DNA of 64,000 nt from assembly GCA_963741495.1 (NCBI GenBank), contig CAVUID010000017.1:1-64000 (forward strand). The letters are read 5' to 3'. Below are positions 54,466 to 63,642 of this stretch, in pieces. The stretch's first letter is position 1. Each line of letters starts with the position of its first letter. The stretch comes from Sulfurimicrobium sp963741495 (lineage in GTDB: Bacteria; Pseudomonadota; Gammaproteobacteria; Burkholderiales; Sulfuricellaceae). The position numbers and the translations under genes were made by a program. The notes below the pieces were generated by a model. The model was given only the letters and a program-made list of their open reading frames with translations. It was not told the DNA's origin and did not search any database.

Positions 54466-55836
54466 TCAGTTAGGCCGCAGATCATGCAACAGCCTTTGAT
54501 AATCTTCCGACTCTCCGATCAGTCTGGGCCCCAGTGCGCGCAACTGATCCACGGTTTCCGCAGGCAAGGCGTAAGAAGTCGGAATTCCGCGAAAGAAGTT
54601 GCGCTCGTCGGCGTCCTTGATCGCGTCGAACGTCACTTCGACCAGGTAGAAATCAAATTCGGTCTCGGCCTGGCTTGCCTGTTGATCGCCAGAATTCCGC
54701 CCGCGCATCTGCCTGGCCCAGTTCTCGAAATTCGCCTTGAGAAGCTCGGTGGTTTCAAATGAATAGCGGTTGATGGGAATGTCCTTGATGGCCCTGAATA
54801 CCTGGGTGACTGTCGGCACCTCCTCCCTCCTGTCCAGGGAAAGATCCGGGGCCGTCTCGGCATTGACGATGATCAGCACCGCCTTGCGAAAGTGGTCGAG
54901 ACGCATGGCGCGGGCGAGACTCAGTGGACCATCGTGGGAGGCCACCCGGTCCAGCATTCCACGCAGACCGATATTGTCGGTGATCCCGCCATCCAGCAGA
55001 TGAAGATAGGGCCTGGCCTGGGAGTCGAGATAAGAGCGCACCTCGGCGGCCTTGTATATCTGCCGTGATGTTCCATTGGATTTTTCGGTTACTTGCGCGG
55101 GCTCTTGGTAGTCGCATTTGCCGCTGTAATTTCTGACGGTCAGCGGGCTGAACAGGAGCGGTACGGCACTGGAGGCCGCCACGGCTCTTGCAAGCGAAAA
55201 CGACGAAAGATCGGAGCAAATCAGGTCGAACTGATCCTGGGTGAATTCGAAGCGTGTGCCCAGCGACATATCGCTGGCGTTGATCATCACGAAGGGTCGC
55301 TTCCCTCGTTTGAGCAGATCGCCGTAGGTGCCGTGATGAAAAATCTCTTCATCAAGGTATTCGGCCACCAGATCTATCCTGCCGAATTTCGGCGAAGAAG
55401 CGCGCGCCAGATTGAACGGCGCAAGCATCTTGCGGGTGAGTTCTCCCTGAACGTCGCGCTTCAGGAACCGGCTTTCAAAATCGCTGAAAATTTGGTCCCC
55501 ATAGAGGGCGTAATAGGCAGAAGTAAAACTGCCGCCGGAAACGGAGGAAATGATGTCGATTTCATCCAGCAGGCGCTGCTGCTTTCCTTCGCGCATGATT
55601 TCCGTGTGTGCCAGGTGCTCCAGAACGCCATAAGCCAGCGCAGCGGCGCGGGTCCCGCCACCCGAAAAGGTCACGACGACCAGCATGTCGTCAGAATTTT
55701 CCGGGCTGGCGAGGTTGGTGAAACGATAGCCATAAGCCGGGTCATGCCGGTCCAGCGACTGGTTCGGGGGGTAATGTGCGCAGCCTGCGAACAGCAGGGC
55801 GACGCCCAGAAGCAGCAACTGGCGGAAACCGGCCAT
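54466..55836 (-). CDS. Patatin-like phospholipase, probable lipoprotein
   Basis: 456 aa from the Met at 55836, which gives a lipoprotein signal (MAGFRQLLLLGVALLFAGC); the frame opens at 55938. Patatin features: the oxyanion loop FSGGGTRAAALAYGVL, the nucleophile Ser in SSVSGGSFTSAYY, and the catalytic Asp in HLLDGGITDNIGLRGML. It should hydrolyse acyl ester bonds in lipids in the envelope. It is preceded by the transaldolase gene; that gene's stop lies about 100 bases upstream of the chosen start. Confidence 0.88.
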   Translation of the reverse strand: MAGFRQLLLLGVALLFAGCAHYPPNQSLDRHDPAYGYRFTNLASPENSDDMLVVVTFSGGGTRAAALAYGVLEHLAHTEIMREGKQQRLLDEIDIISSVSGGSFTSAYYALYGDQIFSDFESRFLKRDVQGELTRKMLAPFNLARASSPKFGRIDLVAEYLDEEIFHHGTYGDLLKRGKRPFVMINASDMSLGTRFEFTQDQFDLICSDLSSFSLARAVAASSAVPLLFSPLTVRNYSGKCDYQEPAQVTEKSNGTSRQIYKAAEVRSYLDSQARPYLHLLDGGITDNIGLRGMLDRVASHDGPLSLARAMRLDHFRKAVLIIVNAETAPDLSLDRREEVPTVTQVFRAIKDIPINRYSFETTELLKANFENWARQMRGRNSGDQQASQAETEFDFYLVEVTFDAIKDADERNFFRGIPTSYALPAETVDQLRALGPRLIGESEDYQRLLHDLRPN

Positions 55837-55934
55837 GTCCGCCAACCTTGAAATCCCGTCAGAAAAAAACAGAAAACCTGCCACGATATCCTTCTTGCCC
55901 TGCACTTCGCCGATCTGTCCCGGTTCGTATTGTC

Positions 55935-57047
55935 TCAACCCAAAAGCTCGATACGGCGCAATTCCAGCGCAGCCAGCAGTTTGTCGAACGGGGCGATGAA
56001 TTTTTTCACGCCGTCGGCCTCAAGCTCGTCGCTTACCTGTTCGAGATCGATCCCCAGACCCGCAAGCTGCACCGGCAGTTCGCGCGCCACCGCCAGGTCA
56101 TCTTCCAGGCGCAGCGCCGGGAGGCCGTGGTCACGATATGCCGCCAGGGTGTCGGGCGGCAGGGTGTTGACGGTGTCCGGCCCGATCAGCGTCTCGACAT
56201 ATTTCACATCGCTATAGTCCGGATCCTTGGTGCCGGTGCTGGCCCACAGCAGGCGCTGACTGCGCGCACCCTGTGCCGCCAGCGCCTGCCAGCGCGCCCC
56301 GGTCGTCCATTGTTTGTAATGCTGATACGCGAGGCGCGCGCTTGCGATCGCCGCCGCACCGCGCAAGGGGTGGCGCGACGTACCGGTAGACATGGCATCG
56401 AGACGCTGGTCCACAAGGGTATCGATGCGGCTCAGGAAAAAGCTGGCCACCGACGCGACATGATCAAGCGGCGCGCCAGTGGCGGCGCGCTGCTCCAGTC
56501 CACGCACAAATGCGTCAGCCACTTCTCGGTAGCGCTGTACCCCGAACAGCAGCGTGACATTCACGTTCACGCCGGCGGCAAGCAGTGCCTGAATTGCCGG
56601 CAGACCGGCACGCGTACCCGGCACCTTGATCATGACATTCGGCCGGGCGAGTTGCGCCCACAGCTCGTGCGCCTCCTTGACCGTGGCATCGCAGTCATGC
56701 GCAAAATGTGGTGACACCTCGATACTCACATAACCATCGCGCCCCCCGGATTTCTCATACACCGGCAACAGCAGATCCGCAGCATGGCCCACATCGTCGC
56801 GGGTCAGGGTGTCATAGAGATCGCGCGCACTCGCCCCCGTGCGGACCTGGCTCGCAATGGCCGCATCGTAGTCATGCTGCCCGCTAATCGCCTTTTCGAA
56901 AATGGCAGGATTGGAGGTCATCCCGGCAAGGCCGTCGGTCTCGATCATGCGGGTGATCTCGCCGTTGTCGAGCATGCCGCGCTGGATATAGTCGAGCCAG
57001 ATACTTTGCCCGAGGGCGTGCAGCTTCAATAGTGAATTGTCCTTCAT
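55935..57047 (-). CDS. tal: Transaldolase
   Basis: 370 aa from the ATG at 57047, six bases after AAGGAG (an ATG at 57050 is adjacent). Motifs: SIWLDYIQRGMLDNGEITRM, GMTSNPAIFEKAI, NVMIKVPGTRAGLPAI with the Schiff-base Lys, VNVNVTLLFGVQRY, RLLWASTGTKDPDYSDVKYV and GPDTVNTLPPDTLAAYRDHG. It moves a dihydroxyacetone unit between sugar phosphates. The length and the N-terminus match the long bacterial form. It is the third gene of a phosphoketolase operon. Confidence 0.94.
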   Translation of the reverse strand: MKDNSLLKLHALGQSIWLDYIQRGMLDNGEITRMIETDGLAGMTSNPAIFEKAISGQHDYDAAIASQVRTGASARDLYDTLTRDDVGHAADLLLPVYEKSGGRDGYVSIEVSPHFAHDCDATVKEAHELWAQLARPNVMIKVPGTRAGLPAIQALLAAGVNVNVTLLFGVQRYREVADAFVRGLEQRAATGAPLDHVASVASFFLSRIDTLVDQRLDAMSTGTSRHPLRGAAAIASARLAYQHYKQWTTGARWQALAAQGARSQRLLWASTGTKDPDYSDVKYVETLIGPDTVNTLPPDTLAAYRDHGLPALRLEDDLAVARELPVQLAGLGIDLEQVSDELEADGVKKFIAPFDKLLAALELRRIELLG

Positions 57048-57069
57048 CATGTTCTCCTTGTTGTTAAGG

Positions 57070-59487
57070 TCACGCATTGCTTCGCCCCCACTGCCACTCC
57101 CGCACCTCGGGCATGTCTTCGCCGTGGCGGGTGATGTACTGGCGGTGTTCGATGCGCTTGTCGCGCATCGCCTGCTTGAGATGTGCCGCCCGGTAACCCA
57201 TCGTCGGCACGCGGTCGATCACGTCCGCCACCAGATGAAAGCGGTCGAGATCGTTGCGCACCACCATGTCGAACGGCGTGGTGGTCGCGCCTTCTTCCTT
57301 GTAGCCGCGAACATGCAGGTTCTTGTGGTTGGTCCGCCGGTAGGTCAGGCGATGGATCAGCCACGGGTAACCGTGATAGGCGAAGATGATCGGCTTGTCG
57401 GTCGTGAACAGCGTGTCGAAATCCTTGTCCGACAGGCCGTGTGGATGCTCTTCCTTCGGCTGCAGGGTCATCAGGTCCACCACGTTGATGAAGCGGATTT
57501 TCAGCTCGGGGGCGTGCTGGCGCAGGATATCGACCGCCGCCAGCATTTCCAGCGTGGGCACATCGCCAGCTGCCGCCAGCACCACGTCCGGTTCCCCGCC
57601 CGCATCGTTGCTCGCCCATTCCCAGATCCCGATGCCCGAGGCACAGTGGCGGGTCGCACTTTCCATGTCCAGCCACTGAAGCTGCGGCTGCTTGCCGGCC
57701 ACAATGACGTTCACCAGATTGCGGCTCTTCAGACACTGCTCGGTAACGCAGAGCAGGGTGTTGGCATCCGGCGGCAGGTACACCCGGACGATATCGGCCT
57801 TCTTGTTGACCACATGGTCGATAAACCCCGGGTCCTGATGCGAAAAGCCGTTGTGATCCTGCCGCCACACATGCGAGGTCAGCAGGATATTGAGCGAGGC
57901 GATGGGCCGGCGCCAGGGGATTTCGCGGCATACCTTGAGCCACTTGGCATGCTGATTGAACATCGAGTCGACGATGTGGATGAATGCCTCGTAACAGGAA
58001 AACAGTCCGTGGCGGCCGGTCAGGAGATAGCCTTCGAGCCAGCCCTGACAGGTATGTTCGCTCAGTATTTCCATCACCCGGCCATCGGCCGCGAGATGAT
58101 CGTCTTGCGGCAAGTGTTCGGCCACCCATGCCCGCTCGGTCACCTCGAACAGCGCACCAAGCCGGTTCGACGCCGTCTCGTCCGGCCCCATGACACGGAA
58201 ATTGCACGACTCGAGGTTGGATTTCATCACGTCGCGCAGGAACACCCCCATGGCTCGGGTCGCTTCGCCCGACGCCGCACCGGGGGTGGGCACCTTGAGC
58301 GCGTAATCCCGGATGTCCGGCAACTTGAGATCCTTGAGCAGGAGGCCGCCGTTGGCATGCGGGTTGGCACCCATGCGTCGTATGCCTGCCGGCGCCAGCG
58401 CGGCAAGCTCGGCATTCAGCGCACCGCTTTCCTCGAACAGTTCCTCGGGCCGGTAACTCTTCATCCACTGCTCAAGCAGCCCGAGATGCGCCGGGTTCGC
58501 CATCTCGCCGAATGGCACCTGGTGGGAGCGCCACGAACCCTCGGTCTGCTTGCCATCGACTTCCTTCGGCCCGGTCCATCCCTTGGGACTGCGCAGAATG
58601 ATCATCGGCCAGTTCGGGCGCGCCTTGACGCCATGGGCGCGCGCATCCTGCTGGATGGCCTGGATGTCGGCAATGGCCAGATCCAGAATCGCAGCCATCT
58701 GCTGATGCATCAGCGCCGGGTCGGATCCTTCCACGAAATACGGCTTGTAGCCGTAGCCGATGAACAGGCTCTCCAGCTCTCTGTGCGGGATACGCGCGAG
58801 CAGCGTGGGGTTGGCGATCTTGTAACCGTTGAGATGCAGGATCGGCAGCACCGCGCCGTCGCGCGCCGGGTTCAGAAACTTGTTTGAGTGCCATGCAGCC
58901 GCCAGCGGGCCGGTTTCGGCCTCGCCATCGCCGACCACGCAGGCGGCGATCAGGTCCGGGTTGTCGAACACCGCACCGTAGGCATGCGATAAGGCGTAGC
59001 CCAACTCGCCGCCCTCATGGATCGAGCCGGGGGTTTCCGGCGCCACATGGCTTGGCACACCGCCGGGAAACGAAAACTGGCGGAACAGTTTCTTCATGCC
59101 CTCGGCGCTCTGCGGGATATTGGGATACACCTCGCTGTAGGTGCCTTCCAGCCAGGTGTTGGCGACCAGACCCGGGCCGCCATGGCCCGGTCCGGCGATG
59201 TAGATCATGTTGAGATCGTGCGCCCTGATCATGCGGTTGAGGTGGACATAGATGAAATTCAGCCCCGGCGTTGTGCCCCAATGGCCAAGCAGCCGCGGCT
59301 TGATGTGCTCGAGCTTGAGCGGCGACCTGAGCAGCGGATTGTCCAGCAGGTAAATCTGGCCCACCGACAGATAATTCGCCGCGCGCCAGTAGGCGTCCAT
59401 CCTGCCCAGCTCGGTTACGGACAGCGGTCCACCCGGCTTTGCGCCGGCTGGCCGAGCTTCTTGCTTGTCGCTTGCTTTCAGATTCAT
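57070..59487 (-). CDS. xfp: Xylulose-5-phosphate/fructose-6-phosphate phosphoketolase
   Basis: 805 aa, the normal length. It splits xylulose 5-phosphate or fructose 6-phosphate with phosphate to acetyl phosphate and an aldose phosphate, using thiamine diphosphate. Motifs: LLGHWGTTPGLNFIYVHLNR, YIAGPGHGGPGLVANTWLEG, HEGGELGYALSHAYGA, VVGDGEAETGPLAAAWHSNK (thiamine/metal), GHDHNGFSHQDPGF-like at RQDHNGFSHQDPGFIDHV, and PDVVLAAAGDVPTLEMLAAV. It follows the acetate kinase gene with a 25-base gap. Confidence 0.97.
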   Translation of the reverse strand: MNLKASDKQEARPAGAKPGGPLSVTELGRMDAYWRAANYLSVGQIYLLDNPLLRSPLKLEHIKPRLLGHWGTTPGLNFIYVHLNRMIRAHDLNMIYIAGPGHGGPGLVANTWLEGTYSEVYPNIPQSAEGMKKLFRQFSFPGGVPSHVAPETPGSIHEGGELGYALSHAYGAVFDNPDLIAACVVGDGEAETGPLAAAWHSNKFLNPARDGAVLPILHLNGYKIANPTLLARIPHRELESLFIGYGYKPYFVEGSDPALMHQQMAAILDLAIADIQAIQQDARAHGVKARPNWPMIILRSPKGWTGPKEVDGKQTEGSWRSHQVPFGEMANPAHLGLLEQWMKSYRPEELFEESGALNAELAALAPAGIRRMGANPHANGGLLLKDLKLPDIRDYALKVPTPGAASGEATRAMGVFLRDVMKSNLESCNFRVMGPDETASNRLGALFEVTERAWVAEHLPQDDHLAADGRVMEILSEHTCQGWLEGYLLTGRHGLFSCYEAFIHIVDSMFNQHAKWLKVCREIPWRRPIASLNILLTSHVWRQDHNGFSHQDPGFIDHVVNKKADIVRVYLPPDANTLLCVTEQCLKSRNLVNVIVAGKQPQLQWLDMESATRHCASGIGIWEWASNDAGGEPDVVLAAAGDVPTLEMLAAVDILRQHAPELKIRFINVVDLMTLQPKEEHPHGLSDKDFDTLFTTDKPIIFAYHGYPWLIHRLTYRRTNHKNLHVRGYKEEGATTTPFDMVVRNDLDRFHLVADVIDRVPTMGYRAAHLKQAMRDKRIEHRQYITRHGEDMPEVREWQWGRSNA

Positions 59488-59512
59488 CCTTGCTCTCCTT
59501 CTGTCATGCGCT

Positions 59513-60649
59513 TCATTGACGGGTGATCACCGCCAGCGCCTCCTGCGCCAGAATTTGCTGCTCGTCCACGGGGATCACCCAGACCTCGATTTTGCTGTCG
59601 GGGTGGCTGATTCGACCCGTCTTTGCCTCAGTCGTTTCATTTGCACCGGCATCCAGGCGCACACCGGCCCATTCCATGTCCTTCAATATCGCTGCACGCA
59701 CAGCCGGGGCGTGCTCACCCACCCCGCCGCCGAACACGATGGCATCGGCGCCACCCAGCACCGTCAGGTATGCACCAATGTACTTGCGGGCACGGTAGGC
59801 ATAGAGCTCAACCGCAAGACGTGCATGCGGATCCTCCGCGCGCAGCAATTCGCGCATGTCGCCACTGCTGCCTGAGAGGCCTAATAATCCGGATTCGGCG
59901 CTCAACACGCGATCGACATCCTCGGGCGACCAGTGCTCCACGCGCTGCAGAAAGCTGATCACCCCCGGATCGACATCCCCGGAGCGGGTGGCCATGACCA
60001 GACCCTCCAAGGGCGAAAATCCCATGGAGGTGTCCTTCGGCACGCCACCTTCAATTGCCGTGACCGAGCAGCCAGAACCGAGTTGCAGTGAAATAATCCG
60101 GGCATCGTGCGCCCGGTCCGGATGCAATGCCTGCCAGCGACGCCACATCGCCTGGTGCGCCAAGCCGTGGAATCCATAGCGCCGGATCTCGTGTCGATCC
60201 GCCAGCACACGGGGAATGGCGTAGGTTTTTGCCACCTCGGGCAGGTTTGCATAAAACGCCGTGTCGAATACCCCAACCTGCGGCGTACCCTCCCCCAGCA
60301 GCGAACGTGCAGCGCCAATCCAGTGCAATGCCGTCGGATTGTGCAAGGGGGCAAGGGGTGCAAGGCGCGCGATCTCATGCTCGGCCGCCTCGTCCAGCAG
60401 GCAGGATTTCACCAGCCGCCGGCCACCATGCACCACACGATGCGCGACTGCTGCCACGCCGCCAGACACATTCGCACCCACGAAGCGCCGTAGCACCTCC
60501 AGTGCATCCTCGCCGACCAATGCATGGTGCTCGGTTGCCAGTGCTGACAGTGTCAGCCCTTCGTCGCAAGCGAACGCGGCCAGCCGCACGGATGAACTCC
60601 CGGTATTGACCGTGATAATGGTACTGCCTGCATATTCGCGTTCAGTCAT
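59513..60649 (-). CDS. ackA: Acetate kinase family protein
   Basis: 378 aa from the Met at 60649 (an in-frame ATG at 60685 is upstream). It turns acetyl phosphate from phosphoketolase into acetate and ATP. Motifs: ITVNTGSSSVRLAAFACDEG, AHRVVHGGRRLVKSCLL, FDTAFYANLPEVAKTYAIPR, RRYGFHGLAHQAM and VFGGGVGEHAPAVRAAIL. Two normally conserved nucleotide or phosphate contacts differ: the usual HLGNGAS reads QLGSGCS. The same block continues SVTAIEGGVPKDTSMGFSPL EGL. The phosphoketolase/transaldolase neighbourhood supports the acetate kinase role even so. Confidence 0.9.
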   Translation of the reverse strand: MTEREYAGSTIITVNTGSSSVRLAAFACDEGLTLSALATEHHALVGEDALEVLRRFVGANVSGGVAAVAHRVVHGGRRLVKSCLLDEAAEHEIARLAPLAPLHNPTALHWIGAARSLLGEGTPQVGVFDTAFYANLPEVAKTYAIPRVLADRHEIRRYGFHGLAHQAMWRRWQALHPDRAHDARIISLQLGSGCSVTAIEGGVPKDTSMGFSPLEGLVMATRSGDVDPGVISFLQRVEHWSPEDVDRVLSAESGLLGLSGSSGDMRELLRAEDPHARLAVELYAYRARKYIGAYLTVLGGADAIVFGGGVGEHAPAVRAAILKDMEWAGVRLDAGANETTEAKTGRISHPDSKIEVWVIPVDEQQILAQEALAVITRQ

Positions 60650-60694
60650 TGCCGTCTCCGCAGGATATTCTGGTATGGGTTGCATGTGCCGCCA

Positions 60695-61423
60695 CTATCT
60701 CCCAGCATCCACCCCAGGCTTCTGCCGATCGTAAACAAGACGATACGAAACTGCTTGCTTGTCTGGCAGGTTGGCCGCTGCAACAATCATGAGCTGACCT
60801 GTTGTGGCGTCGATCTGGTAATTCTGAACCAGCCTTGAACCCCCAATCATCGTCGTCTCGACCACCAGTGCAGCGCCTTCCCAGCCCGCGAAGCTCACAC
60901 GCTGCTGCAAGCCGCCGCTGGCGGAAACGCTGGCACCGCGAAGGTCGGTAAAAAGACGCTGACGCTGATCGTTCTCGTCACTGATCAGCAGCATCGGATC
61001 TTCATGAGTGATATCAAGTTTTTCTGAAGGAATCATGAGCGCACTCAATTCCCGGGACGGCATCTCGCCGCGCCCACCCATTCCGCCTGATGCTCCGCGG
61101 CCCTGGTGCCCGCCACCCATACCGCCACCCATACCACCGCCCATACCACCGCCCATGCCGCCGCCACGCCCCTGACCGCCCATGCCGCGCCCGCCGCCCT
61201 TTTCCTGCTGCATCGCCTTCATGGCCTCCCTGGCCTTTTCTTGCGGATCATCGCTGGCTTTGGCGTTGAAAATCCAATGACCGGAAAAATCTGTCCTTGA
61301 TGGCCGTTCCGCAGCAAGGGTCGGCGGGGTTGTGTCGGCAGCAGACACCAGCGACGGGCCGGCACAGCCGACCCATGCCAGTCCGATCCACAGAGCCGTG
61401 CTGAAGCGCATGTGTACATTCAT
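60695..61423 (-). CDS. Secreted protein with a GGGM-repeat insert
   Basis: 242 aa; signal peptide about 1-29 (MNVHMRFSTALWIGLAWVGC; the GC in LAWVGC AGPS may also be a lipobox). The middle carries a Gly/Met block (GGGMGGGMGGGMGGGMGGGH) encoded by 12-base tandem repeats at about 61109-61167. The N-terminal DFSGHWIFNAKASDDPQEKA and the C-terminal LDITHEDPMLLISDENDQRQ ... LVVETTMIGGSRLVQNYQID suggest a small beta-rich domain interrupted by the insert. Family unknown. It resembles the other Gly/Met-rich proteins only in the insert. It ends 9 bases before the acetate kinase frame opens. Confidence 0.7.
   Translation of the reverse strand: MNVHMRFSTALWIGLAWVGCAGPSLVSAADTTPPTLAAERPSRTDFSGHWIFNAKASDDPQEKAREAMKAMQQEKGGGRGMGGQGRGGGMGGGMGGGMGGGMGGGHQGRGASGGMGGRGEMPSRELSALMIPSEKLDITHEDPMLLISDENDQRQRLFTDLRGASVSASGGLQQRVSFAGWEGAALVVETTMIGGSRLVQNYQIDATTGQLMIVAAANLPDKQAVSYRLVYDRQKPGVDAGR
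61109..61167. repeat. 12-base tandem repeats coding for GGGM
   Basis: About five copies of CATACCGCCACC/CATACCACCGCC-type units. Such runs change length by slippage. Confidence 0.75.
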
Positions 61424-61537
61424 CCCATATTATCCGTTAGAGAGTTAACATTAATATAATCAACAGCTTGCATGTATGGCTTCAGCCCGACCTGCGATTT
61501 AATAGATTATTTAGCCTCATTGCAGAACGTTTTCCTT

Positions 61538-61950
61538 TCAGGCTGTTTTTGCGCGCACCAAGCCACGCCAGGCAATAGCCGCGATCGTGACCCACACCAG
61601 CGTTCGCAGGCTCATGGCGACCTACCGTGCGCGGCTCGAAGGCGCCGCCGGAAAGCACATGCACCCCGAAAGCCGCAAAGGTAAATGCGGTTGCTATCGC
61701 GATGGTAATGGCCAGCCCCACTGCCCAGCGTTGCCTGCAGCCACAGCCCGATGCCAGCAACGACATAGGCGAAGCCCGCCAGAAAATTGAACCACAGCAC
61801 GAACGGCACATAGTTGCCGGCCGCAGCGCGCGCCGCTTCGCCGCCGAACAGGATGGTGCCGCCTTCCTTGATGGTCAGCAGGCCGAAAGCGACCGCTACC
61901 AGAGAGATCGCCCAGGTCTGTATTCCGCGTTGTTGTGTGTGGGTATTCAT
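61538..61950 (-). CDS. Small membrane protein, two frameshifts
   Basis: Three frames combine to 136 aa. The first (MNTHTQQRGIQTWAISLVAV, LWFNFLAGFAYVVAGIGLWL) is followed by WAVGLAITIAIATAFTFAAF and then MSLRTLVWVTIAAIAWRGLV. Four TM helices result. One extra base near 61731 and one near 61620 explain the breaks, and the total becomes a multiple of three when both are removed. A GGAG-type site (CAGGAGTCAATTC) precedes the ATG. No family recognised. It lies just downstream of the cytochrome c gene on the same strand. Confidence 0.72.
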
Positions 61951-61984
61951 GAATTGACTCCTGTATTGTGAATGTAATAAGCGA

Positions 61985-62437
61985 TCACTGAACGGCGTTT
62001 TTCTTGCCGTAGAAATGCTCGACGAAAGGTTTGCGGAATTCGTTGTGGCAGTTGTAGCAACTGGTCTGGAGTTTTTCGAAGGCGAGAATCACTTCCCGGC
62101 CGTCTTTGGCCTTGGCCGCCTTGCCTACCGCCTGTGCATGGTCGTGGGTTTCTCCATCATAGTCCTTGTATTTGTTCATGTTGGTGCCGACGAAGCCCAG
62201 GATGCGCAGTTTTTCGCCGAAGGGCGGCTTGGGATGATCGGCGATCAGGGGGGCGGTTTTTTCCACCAGTTCCCAGTCTCCGCGGGAAATCCCGTCGGTG
62301 ATGAGCTGCATGTTCTTGCCCAGATCCTTCATGATTTTCTGCAGGGCGAGCGGCTCGGCGGCGTGTGCACCGCTTGCCGCGAACAGCAGGCAGGAAGAGG
62401 CGAGGAGATTGAAGATCATCTTGCGGGGTTGTTTCAT
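61985..62437 (-). CDS. Monoheme c-type cytochrome, cytochrome c'-like
   Basis: 150 aa from the Met at 62437. Signal peptide about 1-26 (ending SGAHA-A). The single heme motif is CYNCH near the C-terminus (residues 127-131), preceded by a four-helix pattern (LQKIMKDLGKNMQLITDGIS, HAQAVGKAAKAKDGREVILA). This is the arrangement of cytochromes c' and c-556. It probably carries electrons or binds small gases in the periplasm. It follows the ABC permease gene by 1 base, an unexpected operon partner. Confidence 0.88.
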   Translation of the reverse strand: MKQPRKMIFNLLASSCLLFAASGAHAAEPLALQKIMKDLGKNMQLITDGISRGDWELVEKTAPLIADHPKPPFGEKLRILGFVGTNMNKYKDYDGETHDHAQAVGKAAKAKDGREVILAFEKLQTSCYNCHNEFRKPFVEHFYGKKNAVQ

Positions 62438-62438
62438 G

Positions 62439-63569
62439 TCAGACCATCCTTTTCTTGAATCGAAGCGAACTGATGAGCAAAAGTGCCGTTCCCAGCACCG
62501 CCAGGGCGGCAAACTGGGGCCACAGGATTTCCCAGCCGCTGCCCTTGAGGAAGATGTCCCGGATGATGACCAGGAAATAGCGCAGCGGATTGAGATAGGT
62601 GAGCCACTGCGCCGGTTCCGGCATGTTCGAGATCGGGAACATGAAGCCGGACAGCAGCACAGCGGGGAGATAGAAGAAGAACGACGACATCAGCGCCTGC
62701 TGCTGGGTCTGGGAAATGGTGGAGATGAACAGGCCGATGCCGATGGTGGACATCAGATACAGACCCGCCCCGAACAGCAACAGCAACAGGCTGCCCTGGA
62801 TCGGCACATTGAACCAGTTGATCCCGATGAAAGTGACTACCAGCACATCGATGAAACTGATCAGCACGAACGGCAGGGTCTTGCCAAGGATCAGTTCGAA
62901 CGGCTGGATCGGCGTCACCATCAGTTGCTCCATGGTGCCGATCTCGCGCTCGCGCACGATCGCCATGGCGGTAAGCAGCAGGGAGATCAGCAGCACCACC
63001 ACGGCGATCACGCCGGGGACGTTGTAATAACGGCTTTTCAGGTCCGGATTGAACCAGGCACGCGAACGCAGCTCGATGGGATTGGCCTGCGGCGGCTGCG
63101 CCAGCGTGGTCAGCTCTATCGGGGCAGAGCGCGCCCGGGAGAATTCCTGGGTGATGCGCTGGGCGTAGTCCATCGCCACCGTGCCGGTGTTCGAGTCGGT
63201 GCCGTCAACGATGGTCTGGATCGCTGCCTGGCGGCCCGAGCGCAGATCGTCGGCAAAGCCGCGGTTGATCTGGATGCCGATGGTGGCCTTGCCGCGGTCG
63301 AGCAGTTCGCCCAGCCTTTGTGGGTTATTGGTGCTGTCCACCACGGTGAAATAGCCGGAAGCCGTGAAGCGCTCGATCAGCGCGCGGCTCTGCGGGCTCT
63401 TGTCGAGATCGCAGACTGCGGTCTTGATATGGTCCACGTCGGTGGTCACGGCATAGCCGAACATGATCAGCTGGACCACCGGCATGACGAAGATCAGCGC
63501 CTTCATGCGCGGATCGCGCAGCACCTGGATGAATTCCTTCACCAGCATGCGATAGATTCGTTCCCACAT
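62439..63569 (-). CDS. ABC-2 type transporter permease
   Basis: 376 aa. One N-terminal TM (MKALIFVMPVVQLIMFGYAV), a large periplasmic domain (about 45-180), then five further TM helices, with the family stretch VMREREIGTMEQLMVTPI-like at AIVREREIGTMEQLMVTPIQ. This is the YhhJ/YbhS-type permease used with a second permease, an ATPase and an HlyD-like protein to export drugs or other hydrophobic compounds. A second permease lies directly upstream (63643 onwards). Confidence 0.92.
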   Translation of the reverse strand: MWERIYRMLVKEFIQVLRDPRMKALIFVMPVVQLIMFGYAVTTDVDHIKTAVCDLDKSPQSRALIERFTASGYFTVVDSTNNPQRLGELLDRGKATIGIQINRGFADDLRSGRQAAIQTIVDGTDSNTGTVAMDYAQRITQEFSRARSAPIELTTLAQPPQANPIELRSRAWFNPDLKSRYYNVPGVIAVVVLLISLLLTAMAIVREREIGTMEQLMVTPIQPFELILGKTLPFVLISFIDVLVVTFIGINWFNVPIQGSLLLLLFGAGLYLMSTIGIGLFISTISQTQQQALMSSFFFYLPAVLLSGFMFPISNMPEPAQWLTYLNPLRYFLVIIRDIFLKGSGWEILWPQFAALAVLGTALLLISSLRFKKRMV

Positions 63570-63642
63570 AATGCCTCCAATATCAATTGCGCCTGCGGCG
63601 CACCTGCTCCCCCTATGGGTGAGGGAGACCGGCCATGACCGG

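Noticed and set aside
57037..58887. 616-codon plus-strand open frame
   Set aside because: Antisense to the phosphoketolase gene, rich in His/Arg/Val, no domain recognised.
62298..63638. 446-codon plus-strand frame
   Set aside because: Antisense to the cytochrome and ABC permease genes, which both have clear family motifs.
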